This document shows, piece after piece, positions 16,478 through 26,798 of a stretch of 51,619 nt of DNA (the first letter of the stretch is position 1; each line of letters begins with the position of its first letter). The notes beneath the pieces are model-generated. The model saw only the letters and a program-made list of their open reading frames with translations, did no database searches and had not been told where the DNA came from. The stretch spans positions 1 to 51,619 of the forward strand of contig JAHJGO010000029.1 of the NCBI GenBank assembly GCA_018824405.1, read 5' to 3'. This DNA is from Gammaproteobacteria bacterium. Lineage in GTDB: Bacteria > Pseudomonadota > Gammaproteobacteria > Burkholderiales > Sulfuricellaceae. The translations under genes were made by a program, and so were the position numbers.

Positions 16478-17182
16478 TTAATGTCCGGTCTTCTGGTGAG
16501 TGCTCCGGGCGCCGAATATTGCAGACCCAACCCTGACGATGCTGGCACCTTCGGCAACCGCGGCTTCTAGATCATTCGACATGCCCATGGACAGGGTGTC
16601 GAGCTGAAAGTTCTTGTGGTTCAGTTTGTCCAGCAGTTCGCGCACCATCCGGAATTGTTGTCTCTGCAAACCAGCATCGTCCGTCGCCACAGGAATAGCC
16701 ATCAGCCCGCGAAGCTGCAGGCGCGGCAATGCGCTTACATGGGCAGCCAGTGCTTCCAGTTCATGCAGGCTTACCCCGCTTTTGCTGGATTCGCCGCTTA
16801 CGTTGACTTCCAGGCATACTTGCAATGGAGGCAGATCTGCAGGTCTGGCGGAGGACAGGCGGTCGGCAATTTTTGCCCGGTCTACGCTATGTACCCAGTC
16901 GAAATTCTCCGCGACCAGCCGTGTCTTGTTGCTCTGCAAGGGACCAATGAAGTGCCACTCCAGCGGCAAATCAGAGAGCGTTGCAACTTTGCCCACGGCT
17001 TCCTGCACGTAACTCTCGCCAAACGCAGTTTGACCCGCCCTGAAAGCCTCGCGCACGGCTTCAGCTGGAAAGGTTTTGCTGACTGCAAGCAGACGGATGT
17101 CCTGTGGTTCTCTTCCGGCCTGCAAGGCCGCACTTTCGATGCGCAGTTTAACGGCTTGCAAGGCACTTATGATTGTTGTCAT
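16478..17182 (-). CDS. yggS: PLP homeostasis protein (YggS/PLPBP family)
   Basis: A single-domain alanine-racemase-like barrel that binds pyridoxal phosphate through K36 (LLAVSKTF) and keeps PLP and amino-acid pools in balance; it has no known catalytic activity. It is 234 residues, with HFIGPLQSNKTR, SVDR, EVNVSGESSKSG and SMGMSNDLEAAVAEGA as expected. It is divergent from pilT with only 58 bases between, an order common in proteobacteria. proC and yggT, its frequent downstream partners, are not here. Confidence 0.95.
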   Translation of the reverse strand: MTTIISALQAVKLRIESAALQAGREPQDIRLLAVSKTFPAEAVREAFRAGQTAFGESYVQEAVGKVATLSDLPLEWHFIGPLQSNKTRLVAENFDWVHSVDRAKIADRLSSARPADLPPLQVCLEVNVSGESSKSGVSLHELEALAAHVSALPRLQLRGLMAIPVATDDAGLQRQQFRMVRELLDKLNHKNFQLDTLSMGMSNDLEAAVAEGASIVRVGSAIFGARSTHQKTGH

Positions 17183-17240
17183 AATGGCTCTATCTGTCGG
17201 TCATTGAACCGGTCCTGGAACAGCACTTAGGGGATTATAA

Positions 17241-18284
17241 ATGGAAATCTCGGATCTACTCGCCTTCTCGGTCAAGAACAAGGCCTCGGATCTTCACCTC
17301 TCTGCGGGATTGCCTCCGATGATCCGCGTCAACGGCGACGTGCGGCGTATCAATGTCGATTCGCTGGATCACAAAGGCGTGCACGGCATGGTGTATGACA
17401 TCATGAACGACGGCCAGCGCAAGTTCTACGAAGAAAATCTCGAGGTCGACTTTTCTTTCGAGATCCCCGGCCTGGCCCGTTTTCGCGTCAATGCCTACAA
17501 TCAGAACCGGGGCGCGGCGGCGGTATTCCGGACCATTCCCTCCAAGGTGCTCACGCTCGAACAACTCAACTGCCCTGCTATTTTCAAAGATATTTCCGAG
17601 CAGCCGCGCGGCATCGTTCTGGTCACCGGGCCGACCGGTTCCGGCAAGTCCACCACCTTGGCGGCGATGGTCAATCACATCAACGAAAACGAATATGGTC
17701 ACATCCTGACGGTGGAAGACCCCATCGAATTCGTGCATGAAAGCAAGCGTTGCCTGATCAACCAGCGCGAGGTCGGGCCGCATACCCTGTCCTTCTCCAA
17801 TGCCTTGCGCTCGGCACTGCGTGAAGACCCGGACATCATTCTGGTCGGCGAGATGCGCGACCTGGAGACGATCCGTCTGGCGCTGACTGCAGCAGAAACC
17901 GGTCACCTGGTATTTGGTACGCTGCATACCAGTTCCGCCGCCAAGACCATCGACCGGATCATCGACGTGTTCCCTGCAGCGGAAAAGGAAATGGTTCGTT
18001 CCATGTTGTCCGAATCACTGCGCGCGGTCATCGCCCAGACCCTGCTGAAAACCAAGGATGGCAGCGGGCGGGTTGCCGCACATGAAATCATGATCGGAAC
18101 GCCGGCCATCCGGAACCTGATCCGCGAAAACAAGATTGCCCAGATGTACTCCGCCATCCAGACCGGCCAGAATATCGGCATGCAGACGCTTGATCAGTGC
18201 CTGACCGATCTGGTGCGACGCAATGTCGTTGCGCAGAACGAGGCGCGCACCAAGGCGATGATCAAAGAAAATTTCGGTGGTTAA
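17241..18284 (+). CDS. pilT: Type IV pilus retraction ATPase PilT
   Basis: A cytoplasmic hexameric ATPase that depolymerises the pilus and powers twitching. It is 347 residues. The Walker A motif GPTGSGKST is at 130-138, followed by the Asp box (EDPIEFVHESKRC), Walker B (DPDIILVGEMRDLETI) and His box (AAETGHLVFGTLHT). The AIRNLIRE motif near the C-terminus, required for retraction, is present. A GGGGATTA-type site precedes the ATG. pilU follows after 85 bases. Confidence 0.97.
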   Translation: MEISDLLAFSVKNKASDLHLSAGLPPMIRVNGDVRRINVDSLDHKGVHGMVYDIMNDGQRKFYEENLEVDFSFEIPGLARFRVNAYNQNRGAAAVFRTIPSKVLTLEQLNCPAIFKDISEQPRGIVLVTGPTGSGKSTTLAAMVNHINENEYGHILTVEDPIEFVHESKRCLINQREVGPHTLSFSNALRSALREDPDIILVGEMRDLETIRLALTAAETGHLVFGTLHTSSAAKTIDRIIDVFPAAEKEMVRSMLSESLRAVIAQTLLKTKDGSGRVAAHEIMIGTPAIRNLIRENKIAQMYSAIQTGQNIGMQTLDQCLTDLVRRNVVAQNEARTKAMIKENFGG

Positions 18285-18369
18285 GAACATACATCGCTAG
18301 GCAACTCTTCATCTTTCCGTTCACCAGCGAAGTGGAAGATGAGGGTGGTTTTGCTAAAGAGGACAAATC

Positions 18370-19506
18370 ATGGAACGCGAACAGGCACAGAAATTCATGC
18401 ACGATTTGCTGCGGCTAATGCTCAGCAAGAAGGCATCCGACCTGTTTATCACGGCCGGTTTTCCACCCGCCATCAAGGTGGATGGCAAGGTGACTCCGGT
18501 TTCCAACCAGACCTTGACGCCAGCTCATACTCAGGAACTGGCAATGGCGATCATGAACAGCAAGCAGGCCGCCGAGTTCGAGTCCACCAAGGAATGCAAC
18601 TTCGCCATCAGTCCGCCGGACATCGGTCGTTTCCGGGTTAACGCTTTCGTTCAGCAGTCGCGCGTGGGTCTGGTGCTGCGCACCATCACGGCCAAGATTC
18701 CGAAATTCGAAGAACTCGGCTTGCCCGAAGTGCTCAAGGATGTTTCCATGACCAAGCGTGGTCTGGTGATTTTCGTCGGCGGCACGGGTTCCGGAAAATC
18801 CACTTCGCTGGCAGCAATGGTGGGCTATCGCAATGAAAACAGCTTCGGCCACATCATTACCATCGAAGACCCGGTTGAATACGTGCATGAGCACAAGAAC
18901 TGCATCGTGACCCAGCGCGAGGTCGGGGTGGACACGGACAACTGGTTTGCGGCGCTGAAGAATACCTTGCGCCAGGCGCCGGATGTGATTCTGATCGGCG
19001 AGATTCGCGATCGTGAGACCATGGATTACGCCATTGCCTTTGCCGAAACCGGCCATCTGTGTCTTTCCACGTTGCACGCAAACAGCACCAATCAGGCGCT
19101 GGACCGGATTATCAACTTTTTCCCGGAAGAGCGTCGTGACCAGTTGCTGATGGACCTCTCGCTCAACCTCAAGGCATTTGTCTCGCAGCGCCTGATTCCG
19201 ATGAAGGAGGGCAAGGGACGTGCTGCTGCAATCGAGATCATGCTCAATTCGCCACTGATCTCCGACCTGATTTTCAAAGGTGACGTGCATGAGATCAAGG
19301 ATGTCATGTCACGCTCGCGCGAACTGGGTATGCAAACTTTCGACCAGTCGCTTTTCGAACTGTATGAAGCTGGCAAGATCAGCTACGAGGATGCATTGCG
19401 CAACGCCGATTCGGTGAATGATCTGCGTCTCAAGATCAAGCTGCATGGGCAGGAATCCAAGGACAAGGATCTCATGTCCGGCATTGATCATCTCGGTATC
19501 GTTTAG
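18370..19506 (+). CDS. pilU: PilT-dependent retraction ATPase PilU
   Basis: A paralogue of PilT that works with it as an accessory retraction motor. It is 378 residues. Walker A is GGTGSGKS at 137-144, with EDPVEYVHEHKNC, APDVILIGEIRDRETM and FAETGHLCLSTLHANST following. The extension after about 345 (RLKIKLHGQESKDKDLMSG) is typical of PilU rather than PilT. It is followed after 14 bases by a CZB-domain gene that probably shares its transcript. Confidence 0.95.
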   Translation: MEREQAQKFMHDLLRLMLSKKASDLFITAGFPPAIKVDGKVTPVSNQTLTPAHTQELAMAIMNSKQAAEFESTKECNFAISPPDIGRFRVNAFVQQSRVGLVLRTITAKIPKFEELGLPEVLKDVSMTKRGLVIFVGGTGSGKSTSLAAMVGYRNENSFGHIITIEDPVEYVHEHKNCIVTQREVGVDTDNWFAALKNTLRQAPDVILIGEIRDRETMDYAIAFAETGHLCLSTLHANSTNQALDRIINFFPEERRDQLLMDLSLNLKAFVSQRLIPMKEGKGRAAAIEIMLNSPLISDLIFKGDVHEIKDVMSRSRELGMQTFDQSLFELYEAGKISYEDALRNADSVNDLRLKIKLHGQESKDKDLMSGIDHLGIV

Positions 19507-19520
19507 GCAAGGGGCAAAAT

Positions 19521-19943
19521 ATGGGACTTTTTGACAAATTCAAGGCCCCGGTTGCGGCCGCGGCGGTACCTGATGACCTGGATTTCATGGGTGCCATTGA
19601 AGCCCATATTCGCTGGAAGGTGCGCCTGGAAGCTTATGTCAGTGGCGATGGGGCTGAGAAACTAGACCCCGCCGTGGTGGGGAAAGATGATCTGTGCGCC
19701 CTGGGCAAGTGGATTTATGGCCCAGGCGGGGTGAACTATGGTGCTTTGCCCCTTTTTCAGAGCCTCAAGGAAACGCATGCTGGTTTTCACCAGTGCGCCG
19801 CACAGGTAATTCAGAGCGCGGATGAGGGCGACACTGTAAAGGCGAGCGAGATCCTGTCCCGTGGTTGCTACGCCAAGCACTCCAACAAGGTAAAAGCGGA
19901 ACTGGCGCGTCTTTCTATCGAACTGGATAACAGCGAAGAGTAA
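19521..19943 (+). CDS. Free-standing CZB-domain (chemoreceptor zinc-binding) protein
   Basis: A 140-residue soluble protein consisting of little more than one CZB domain. The 3-His/1-Cys zinc site is complete: H29 (AHIRWKVRLEAY), C59 (DLCALGKWIYG), H86 and H90 (ETHAGFHQCA). In other proteins this domain sits at the end of chemoreceptors or diguanylate cyclases and senses zinc or hypochlorite through its cysteine. Here it stands alone directly behind pilT-pilU (14 bases), which suggests a link to pilus retraction or to a separate signalling protein. It ends three bases before the convergent methyltransferase gene. Confidence 0.85.
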   Translation: MGLFDKFKAPVAAAAVPDDLDFMGAIEAHIRWKVRLEAYVSGDGAEKLDPAVVGKDDLCALGKWIYGPGGVNYGALPLFQSLKETHAGFHQCAAQVIQSADEGDTVKASEILSRGCYAKHSNKVKAELARLSIELDNSEE

Positions 19944-19946
19944 ATC

Positions 19947-21113
19947 TTAAGCTTCTCCTCTTGGCGGCTTCTCTCGCCGCATCCCGCCAGCGACCATCCT
20001 GTATTCAAACAGGCGACACTCCAGTGGGCCGTTGAAGAGCGGAATGCGCCTTGATGCGGAAAGCCTGATCAGTTTCGCCAGGCGGAAGTCGGCGGTAAAG
20101 AAATAGGCGCGCCAGCCGGTAAATCTTTGCTTCAGCGCGTGGCCCAGTTCCGGGTACATGGCTGCCAGTTCTTCCTGTTCGCCGATCCTCACGCCGTAAG
20201 GCGGGTTTGTTACCAGCACGCCCTGTGACGCAGGAGCCGGCATTTCCAGCACATTGCACTGCTTGAGTTGTACCGCGTCCAGCAAACCTGCAGTTTCGAG
20301 ATTCTCGCGTGCTACTTTCAAAGCATCCCCGTACAGGTCACCACCGTAGATATGACAGAATTGCGCGGACTTCTGCCGTGCCTCGGCTTGCTGGCGCAGT
20401 TTTCCCCAGGCTTGTGTATCGAAGCCATGCAGTTTTGTGAAAGCGAATTCGCGTCCCAGGCCTGGGGCAATGTCGAGTGCCATTTGCGCTGCTTCCATGA
20501 GAAAAGTGCCGCTGCCGCACATCGGGTCGAGCAAGGTTTCACCCGGCTTCCAGCCTGAGAGTTGCAGAATGCCTGCCGCCAGATTTTCGCGCAGAGGCGC
20601 TTCTACAGACGAACGACGCAGGCCTCGCTTGAAGAGTGCCGGGCCGGAGGTGTCGAGGTAAATCGCAAAGTTTTCCTCCTCGAGAAAAGCGTGGATGCGC
20701 AGATCCGGCTCATGGGTGTCTACGCTCGGTCTCGTGCCGGTCTGGTCGCGGAATTTGTCACAGATCGCATCCTTGATTCTGAGGGTAATGAAGTCCAGGC
20801 TTTGCAGGGGGCAACGTTTTGCGCTCACCTTGACCATGATGGTGCGTGTGCTGTCGAACCACTCCTGCCAGGGCAGTGCGTAGGCTGCCTTGTAAATGTC
20901 CTCTTCACGGCGATAGCGGCCACTGCCCACACGCCACAGGATGCGGCTGGCGATACGGCTTTCCAGATTGGCGCGGTAACACAACTCAAATGGTCCGCTG
21001 AAGCTGGCGCCGCCGTCTGTGGCCTGCAATCCGGACGCGCCAAGCGCTGCCAGTTCGGCTGCCAGTACGCTCTCAAGCCCACGCGGGCAGGGGGCAAAAA
21101 AATTTTCAGGCAT
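19947..21113 (-). CDS. rlmL: THUMP-domain class I RNA methyltransferase (RlmL-like)
   Basis: Predicted 23S rRNA guanine-N2 methyltransferase. It is 388 residues with an N-terminal ferredoxin-like part, a THUMP RNA-binding domain (about 45-155), and a Rossmann methyltransferase with DPMCGSGT at 196-203 and the target-amine motif NPPYG at 303-307. It corresponds to the RlmL half of the fused E. coli RlmKL protein (about 700 residues); no RlmK half is present. It is divergent from the acyl-CoA ligase, with repeat element B in the gap. Which base it modifies is inferred from the family. Confidence 0.88.
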   Translation of the reverse strand: MPENFFAPCPRGLESVLAAELAALGASGLQATDGGASFSGPFELCYRANLESRIASRILWRVGSGRYRREEDIYKAAYALPWQEWFDSTRTIMVKVSAKRCPLQSLDFITLRIKDAICDKFRDQTGTRPSVDTHEPDLRIHAFLEEENFAIYLDTSGPALFKRGLRRSSVEAPLRENLAAGILQLSGWKPGETLLDPMCGSGTFLMEAAQMALDIAPGLGREFAFTKLHGFDTQAWGKLRQQAEARQKSAQFCHIYGGDLYGDALKVARENLETAGLLDAVQLKQCNVLEMPAPASQGVLVTNPPYGVRIGEQEELAAMYPELGHALKQRFTGWRAYFFTADFRLAKLIRLSASRRIPLFNGPLECRLFEYRMVAGGMRREKPPRGEA

Positions 21114-21170
21114 GATGCAAAAATCTGGTGATGAGAGAAGCAGGAATATACACTAGTAGCCAGTAGATAT

Positions 21171-21223
21171 CAGTCGTCAGCTTTCAGTTAAAGGCAGAAT
21201 GGCTGAAAACTGTTAACTGACAA
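21171..21223. repeat. Heptad-phased inverted repeat (element B)
   Basis: The left arm is CAGTCGT (21171-21177), CAGCTTT (21178-21184), CAGTTAA (21185-21191). The right arm is CTGAAAA (21203-21209), CTGTTAA (21210-21216), CTGACAA (21217-21223). CAG and CTG recur exactly every seven bases and the arms are roughly complementary. Two further AGT-containing 7-mers (21154-21167) extend the left side. It sits in the divergent gap between the RNA methyltransferase and the ligase, ending seven bases before the ligase ATG. Confidence 0.7.
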
Positions 21224-21229
21224 CCCCCT

Positions 21230-22876
21230 ATGCCCAATCTTGCCCAACTCCTCACCAAGCATCGCGCCACTCCGGACAGAATTCTTTATTGCCAGTTCGA
21301 TGATGGTGCATGGCGCGATTACTCCGTGGCCGAAATGGTCAGGCAGGTCGCGTGCTGGCAGCAGGCATTGCGCCGCGAGGGGTTGCTGCCTGGTGACCGG
21401 GTAGCGCTATGTCTGAAAAACGGCGTGAACTGGGTGGCGCTGGATATGGCAGCCCTGGGCTTGGGGCTGGTAGTGGTGCCGCTGTATCTGGACGATAACG
21501 CGGAAAACACGGCCTGGTGTCTGCACGATTCGGGCGCGCGTTTGCTGGTAGTGGAGAGTGCGCGCCAGTGTCAGGCGCTGCAGGCATGCACATCCGAGCT
21601 GCCGCCAATGGTATGCGTGCAGGATGGTGCCCAGGGAGGCGTTGCGCTGGCGAACTGGTTACCGCATTTTGCCGCGGTGGAACTCGAGGTTCGATCACTG
21701 GAGCCAGACACTCTGGCCACCATTGTGTATACCTCCGGCACCTCGGGACGCCCCAAAGGGGTGATGCTTTCTCATGGCAATATTCTGGCCAATGTCGAAG
21801 CATCGATGGAAGTGGTGCGGCTGCACGATCACGATAGCCTGCTTTCGTTGCTGCCCCTGTCGCACATGTTCGAGCGTACCTGCGGCTATTACCTGCCGCT
21901 GGCAGCCGGCATCAAGGTGGCTTACGCCCGCGGCATCCAGCAGATCGGTGAAGATCTTGCCCATCATCGGCCTACGGTGATGATTGCCGTGCCCCGGGTA
22001 TTTGAGCGCTTTCTGGCACGGCTGGAAAAAACTTTATCCGAATCTTTTATCAAGTACGCTTTGTTTCGCCTTACTGTTCACCTTGGCTGGCGCCGTTTCA
22101 AGGGCCGGGCCAGCTTGCCGGAAAGGTTGCTTTATGCCCTGTTGCAGCACGTTGTTGCCAAGCCGGTCCTGGCGCGTCTGGGCGGGCGCATGACTTTTGC
22201 AGTGGTAGGTGGTGCCAAGGTTGAGCTGCGTATCGCGCGTATTTTTATTGGTCTCGGGCTTAACCTGATTCAGGGTTACGGCCTCACCGAGGCAGCGCCG
22301 GTGGTGGCGGCGAATCGAGAATGGGATAATGACCCGGTGACGGTGGGTGCGCCGCTGGCTCGAGTTGAAACCTGCATCAACGAGGCGGGGGAGCTGCTGG
22401 TTCGCGGCCCTTCGGTGATGCTGGGTTACTGGAATAACCCGGAAGCGACAGCAACAGTTCTGGATGAAAATGGCTGGCTCAACACCGGTGATCTTGCCGA
22501 AATGCGGCATGGCAAGATCATTATCCGGGGGCGCAGCAAGGACATTCTGATACTTTCCAACGGCGAAAAAGCTTCGCCCCAGGATGTGGAAATCGCCATT
22601 CTTGACGACCCTGTTTTTGAACAGGTGATGCTGGTTGGCGAAGGCAAACCCTTCTTTTCTCTATTGGCAGTTACCGAGGAGCAGGATGAAAAAAGTCTGA
22701 TCCGGCGTGCCAATGCGCAATTGAAAGCTTTCCCCCGTTATGTGAGAGTGCGCCGTGTGATTCCTGTCAGCGAGCCTTGGACCATAGAAAACGGTCTCCT
22801 CACGCCGACCCAGAAAGTCCGGCGCAAGGCGGTAGAGGTGCACTACCTGGAACGCATCCGGCAGCTTTATTCGTGA
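21230..22876 (+). CDS. AMP-forming acyl-CoA ligase (long-chain fatty acid type)
   Basis: Activates a fatty acid to acyl-AMP and then acyl-CoA. It is 548 residues. The P-loop is YTSGTSGRPKG at 167-177, followed by LPLSHMFERTCGYYLPL, IQGYGLTEAAPVVAANR, GELLVRGPSVMLGYWNNPEAT and GWLNTGDLAEM...GRSKDILILSNGEK, all typical of the bacterial FAA1-like branch. The C-terminal catalytic lysine region is PTQKVRRKAV. The exact acid cannot be told. Its stop is three bases from the convergent hemJ stop. Confidence 0.88.
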   Translation: MPNLAQLLTKHRATPDRILYCQFDDGAWRDYSVAEMVRQVACWQQALRREGLLPGDRVALCLKNGVNWVALDMAALGLGLVVVPLYLDDNAENTAWCLHDSGARLLVVESARQCQALQACTSELPPMVCVQDGAQGGVALANWLPHFAAVELEVRSLEPDTLATIVYTSGTSGRPKGVMLSHGNILANVEASMEVVRLHDHDSLLSLLPLSHMFERTCGYYLPLAAGIKVAYARGIQQIGEDLAHHRPTVMIAVPRVFERFLARLEKTLSESFIKYALFRLTVHLGWRRFKGRASLPERLLYALLQHVVAKPVLARLGGRMTFAVVGGAKVELRIARIFIGLGLNLIQGYGLTEAAPVVAANREWDNDPVTVGAPLARVETCINEAGELLVRGPSVMLGYWNNPEATATVLDENGWLNTGDLAEMRHGKIIIRGRSKDILILSNGEKASPQDVEIAILDDPVFEQVMLVGEGKPFFSLLAVTEEQDEKSLIRRANAQLKAFPRYVRVRRVIPVSEPWTIENGLLTPTQKVRRKAVEVHYLERIRQLYS

Positions 22877-22879
22877 CAG

Positions 22880-23290
22880 TTAAAACGGCTTTACCACCAC
22901 CAGAATCACTGTCGCGCTCAGAATCAGCACCGGCAATTCGTTGAACCAGCGGTAAAAGACATGGCTGCGGCGATTGCGCTTTTGGGCAAAATCCTCGACT
23001 AGCTTGCCGCAGTAGAGGTGGTAAACGATCAGAAAAACCACCAGCACCAGCTTGGCGTGCAGCCAACCGCCACTGAATCCATAACCCAGCCAAAGCCAGG
23101 TGCCAAGCGCCAGTGCCAGAATGGCCAGTGGGGTCATGAAACGATATAGCTTACGCTCCATCAGTGTCAGGCGTTCTGCTGTCGCAGCGTCCACATCCAT
23201 GGCGTGATTTACAAAAAGCCTGGGCAGGTAGAACAATCCGGCAAACCAGGAAACAATGAATATGATATGAAAGGCTTTGATCCAGAGCAT
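22880..23290 (-). CDS. hemJ: Protoporphyrinogen IX oxidase HemJ
   Basis: Catalyses oxidation of protoporphyrinogen IX to protoporphyrin IX in heme synthesis, in the inner membrane. It is 136 residues with four helices and the UPF0093 signature LWIKAFHIIFIVSWFAGLFYLPRLFV with H8, and WLHAKLVLVVFLIVYH in the third helix; the histidine and lysine there are the conserved functional residues. Plausible for an organism rich in heme proteins, of which this window alone has two. No other hem gene is next to it. Confidence 0.9.
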   Translation of the reverse strand: MLWIKAFHIIFIVSWFAGLFYLPRLFVNHAMDVDAATAERLTLMERKLYRFMTPLAILALALGTWLWLGYGFSGGWLHAKLVLVVFLIVYHLYCGKLVEDFAQKRNRRSHVFYRWFNELPVLILSATVILVVVKPF

Positions 23291-23425
23291 GGGTCTTAAA
23301 TATATTGTGCGGTAAGATGAGGTCCGATTATACGCCCCGACGATTCCCGTGACGCAAACTCCTATCCTGATGCATGAAGACGATGAACTAATGAACCCGT
23401 GTGGCGAACAAGGGAGGCCGCACTT

Positions 23426-23959
23426 GTGAAACGCCTACGCACATTCTTCATGGCAAAAAAATGGCGCCCGGATATCTGGACGATGTTGCTGCTTGGGGCC
23501 ATTGTGTATGTGTGGTTTCGCCCGCCCGCCTGGGTCAGCGACCTCGATCAGTCTCTCCCCGCGTTACAGATCCAGTTGCTGGACGGGCGCGTGATAAATC
23601 TGGAACAGTTGCGCGGCAAGGTGGTGCTGGTGAATTTCTGGGCGACTTGGTGCCCCTATTGCCGCCATGAGATGCCGGCAATGGAGGAGTTTTACAGCGA
23701 TTATCGTGATCAGGGTTTTGAAATTCTGGCATTGAGCCAGGATGATGCTGCCGCCCCGGTTGTCGAGTTTATGGCCAAGGAAAATTATCACTTCCCGGTG
23801 GCGATGGCGGATGCGTCAGTCGCTGCAGCTTTTGGCGGGGTAAGCCGCCTTCCGACTTCTTTCGTGATCGACAAACGTGGATTGGTGCGCCACAAGATCA
23901 GTGGCCAGGTTCACTACCCCCGGCTCAAAGCGCTGGTCGAGCCTTTGCTGGCAGAGTAG
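23426..23959 (+). CDS. Membrane-anchored thiol-disulfide oxidoreductase (TlpA/ResA-like)
   Basis: A periplasmic thioredoxin fold held by one N-terminal helix (about 17-31). It is 177 residues with the active site WCPYC (C76, C79) in LVNFWATWCPYCRHEMPAMEEF and a cis-proline loop at RLPTSFVIDKRG. It probably reduces disulfides, for example in cytochrome c assembly. The start is a GTG at 23426, chosen because AGGGAGG lies eight bases upstream; an upstream GTG at 23399 would place that ribosome binding site inside the gene. Confidence 0.85.
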   Translation: MKRLRTFFMAKKWRPDIWTMLLLGAIVYVWFRPPAWVSDLDQSLPALQIQLLDGRVINLEQLRGKVVLVNFWATWCPYCRHEMPAMEEFYSDYRDQGFEILALSQDDAAAPVVEFMAKENYHFPVAMADASVAAAFGGVSRLPTSFVIDKRGLVRHKISGQVHYPRLKALVEPLLAE

Positions 23960-23969
23960 GCGTCGCGAC

Positions 23970-24509
23970 TCAGGATTTGCTGTTCGAGCGCAGGTTCTCC
24001 AGGCTTTTTTCCATTTCACTCTTGTAGGAAATATAGTCCATCTCCGGCGGGGGAGCGCCGAGGCGCACAATAGCCGTGGTGACCTGGCCGCGCAGGTGGG
24101 CGGCATGAGTCATGATGTGGGTGAGCGCATCGCGTACCCAGATTTGCTGAGGCTGGCCCTGCGTGTTGATATAGCCTATCTGTTCGTCAAAGAAGCTTTC
24201 CGGCTGTGCTTCAAGCCAGCGTTGCGCTTCGCGGAATTCAAGGCGGAGTGCGTTCTTGAGGTCTTTCCAGTCAGCCACATAGAATTCTTCACGGCCTGCA
24301 TCCAGGCTGTCACCTTTGAGGCGTACCATCCAGTTTCGAGTCGCCACCAGGATGTGATTCAGGGTTTTGTGGATGTTCTCAAACATCATGCCCTGGTTGC
24401 CTTGGCGTGCGGCTTCATCGAGTGCATCCACCGACGCGAACAGGGTGTCGTTGGCCCAATGCTGATAATCGGCCTGATACACAAAATGCTTTTTCAATGT
24501 GGTCATCAT
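23970..24509 (-). CDS. DinB-family protein
   Basis: A 179-residue four-helix-bundle protein of the DinB/YfiT type. A metal site is suggested by H47 or H52 (NIHKTLNHILVATRNWMVRL) with H131, H135 and H138 (LTHIMTHAAHLRGQ). Family members are metal-dependent thiol-S-transferases or have unknown roles; despite the name they are not DNA polymerases. An AGGAGAAG box precedes the ATG. It lies downstream of the TlpA-like gene on the same strand, separated by a nested inverted repeat. Confidence 0.8.
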   Translation of the reverse strand: MMTTLKKHFVYQADYQHWANDTLFASVDALDEAARQGNQGMMFENIHKTLNHILVATRNWMVRLKGDSLDAGREEFYVADWKDLKNALRLEFREAQRWLEAQPESFFDEQIGYINTQGQPQQIWVRDALTHIMTHAAHLRGQVTTAIVRLGAPPPEMDYISYKSEMEKSLENLRSNSKS

Positions 24510-24528
24510 GTGGCTTCTCCTGAATGGT

Positions 24529-24566
24529 CTCCTGACCAGGTTAAACGCGATCCGCGTTTGATTCGG

Positions 24567-24573
<7 letters not shown>
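24529..24573. repeat. Nested perfect inverted repeat between the TlpA-like and dinB genes
   Basis: Outer arms CTCCTGACC (24529-24537) and GGTCAGGAG (24565-24573) match perfectly. Inside them AAACGCG (24543-24549) and CGCGTTT (24553-24559) also match perfectly around a 3-base loop. The 5-base internal loops are AGGTT and GATTC. It overlaps the TlpA-like stop codon. No T-run follows on the minus strand, so it is not a standard terminator; an mRNA-processing site or a protein-binding site is possible. Confidence 0.7.
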
Positions 24574-26733
<2,160 letters not shown>

Positions 26734-26798
26734 GTGTGGATTTGCTTAATTCGTGAAATTGTGCGATTTTAGCACCTCTTCGAAGCACTCCAATAATA

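Noticed and set aside
17199-17235. Sigma-54-like promoter before pilT
   Set aside because: CTGGAACAGCACTTAG only partly resembles the -24/-12 consensus; the GG and GC pairs are not both at the right spacing.
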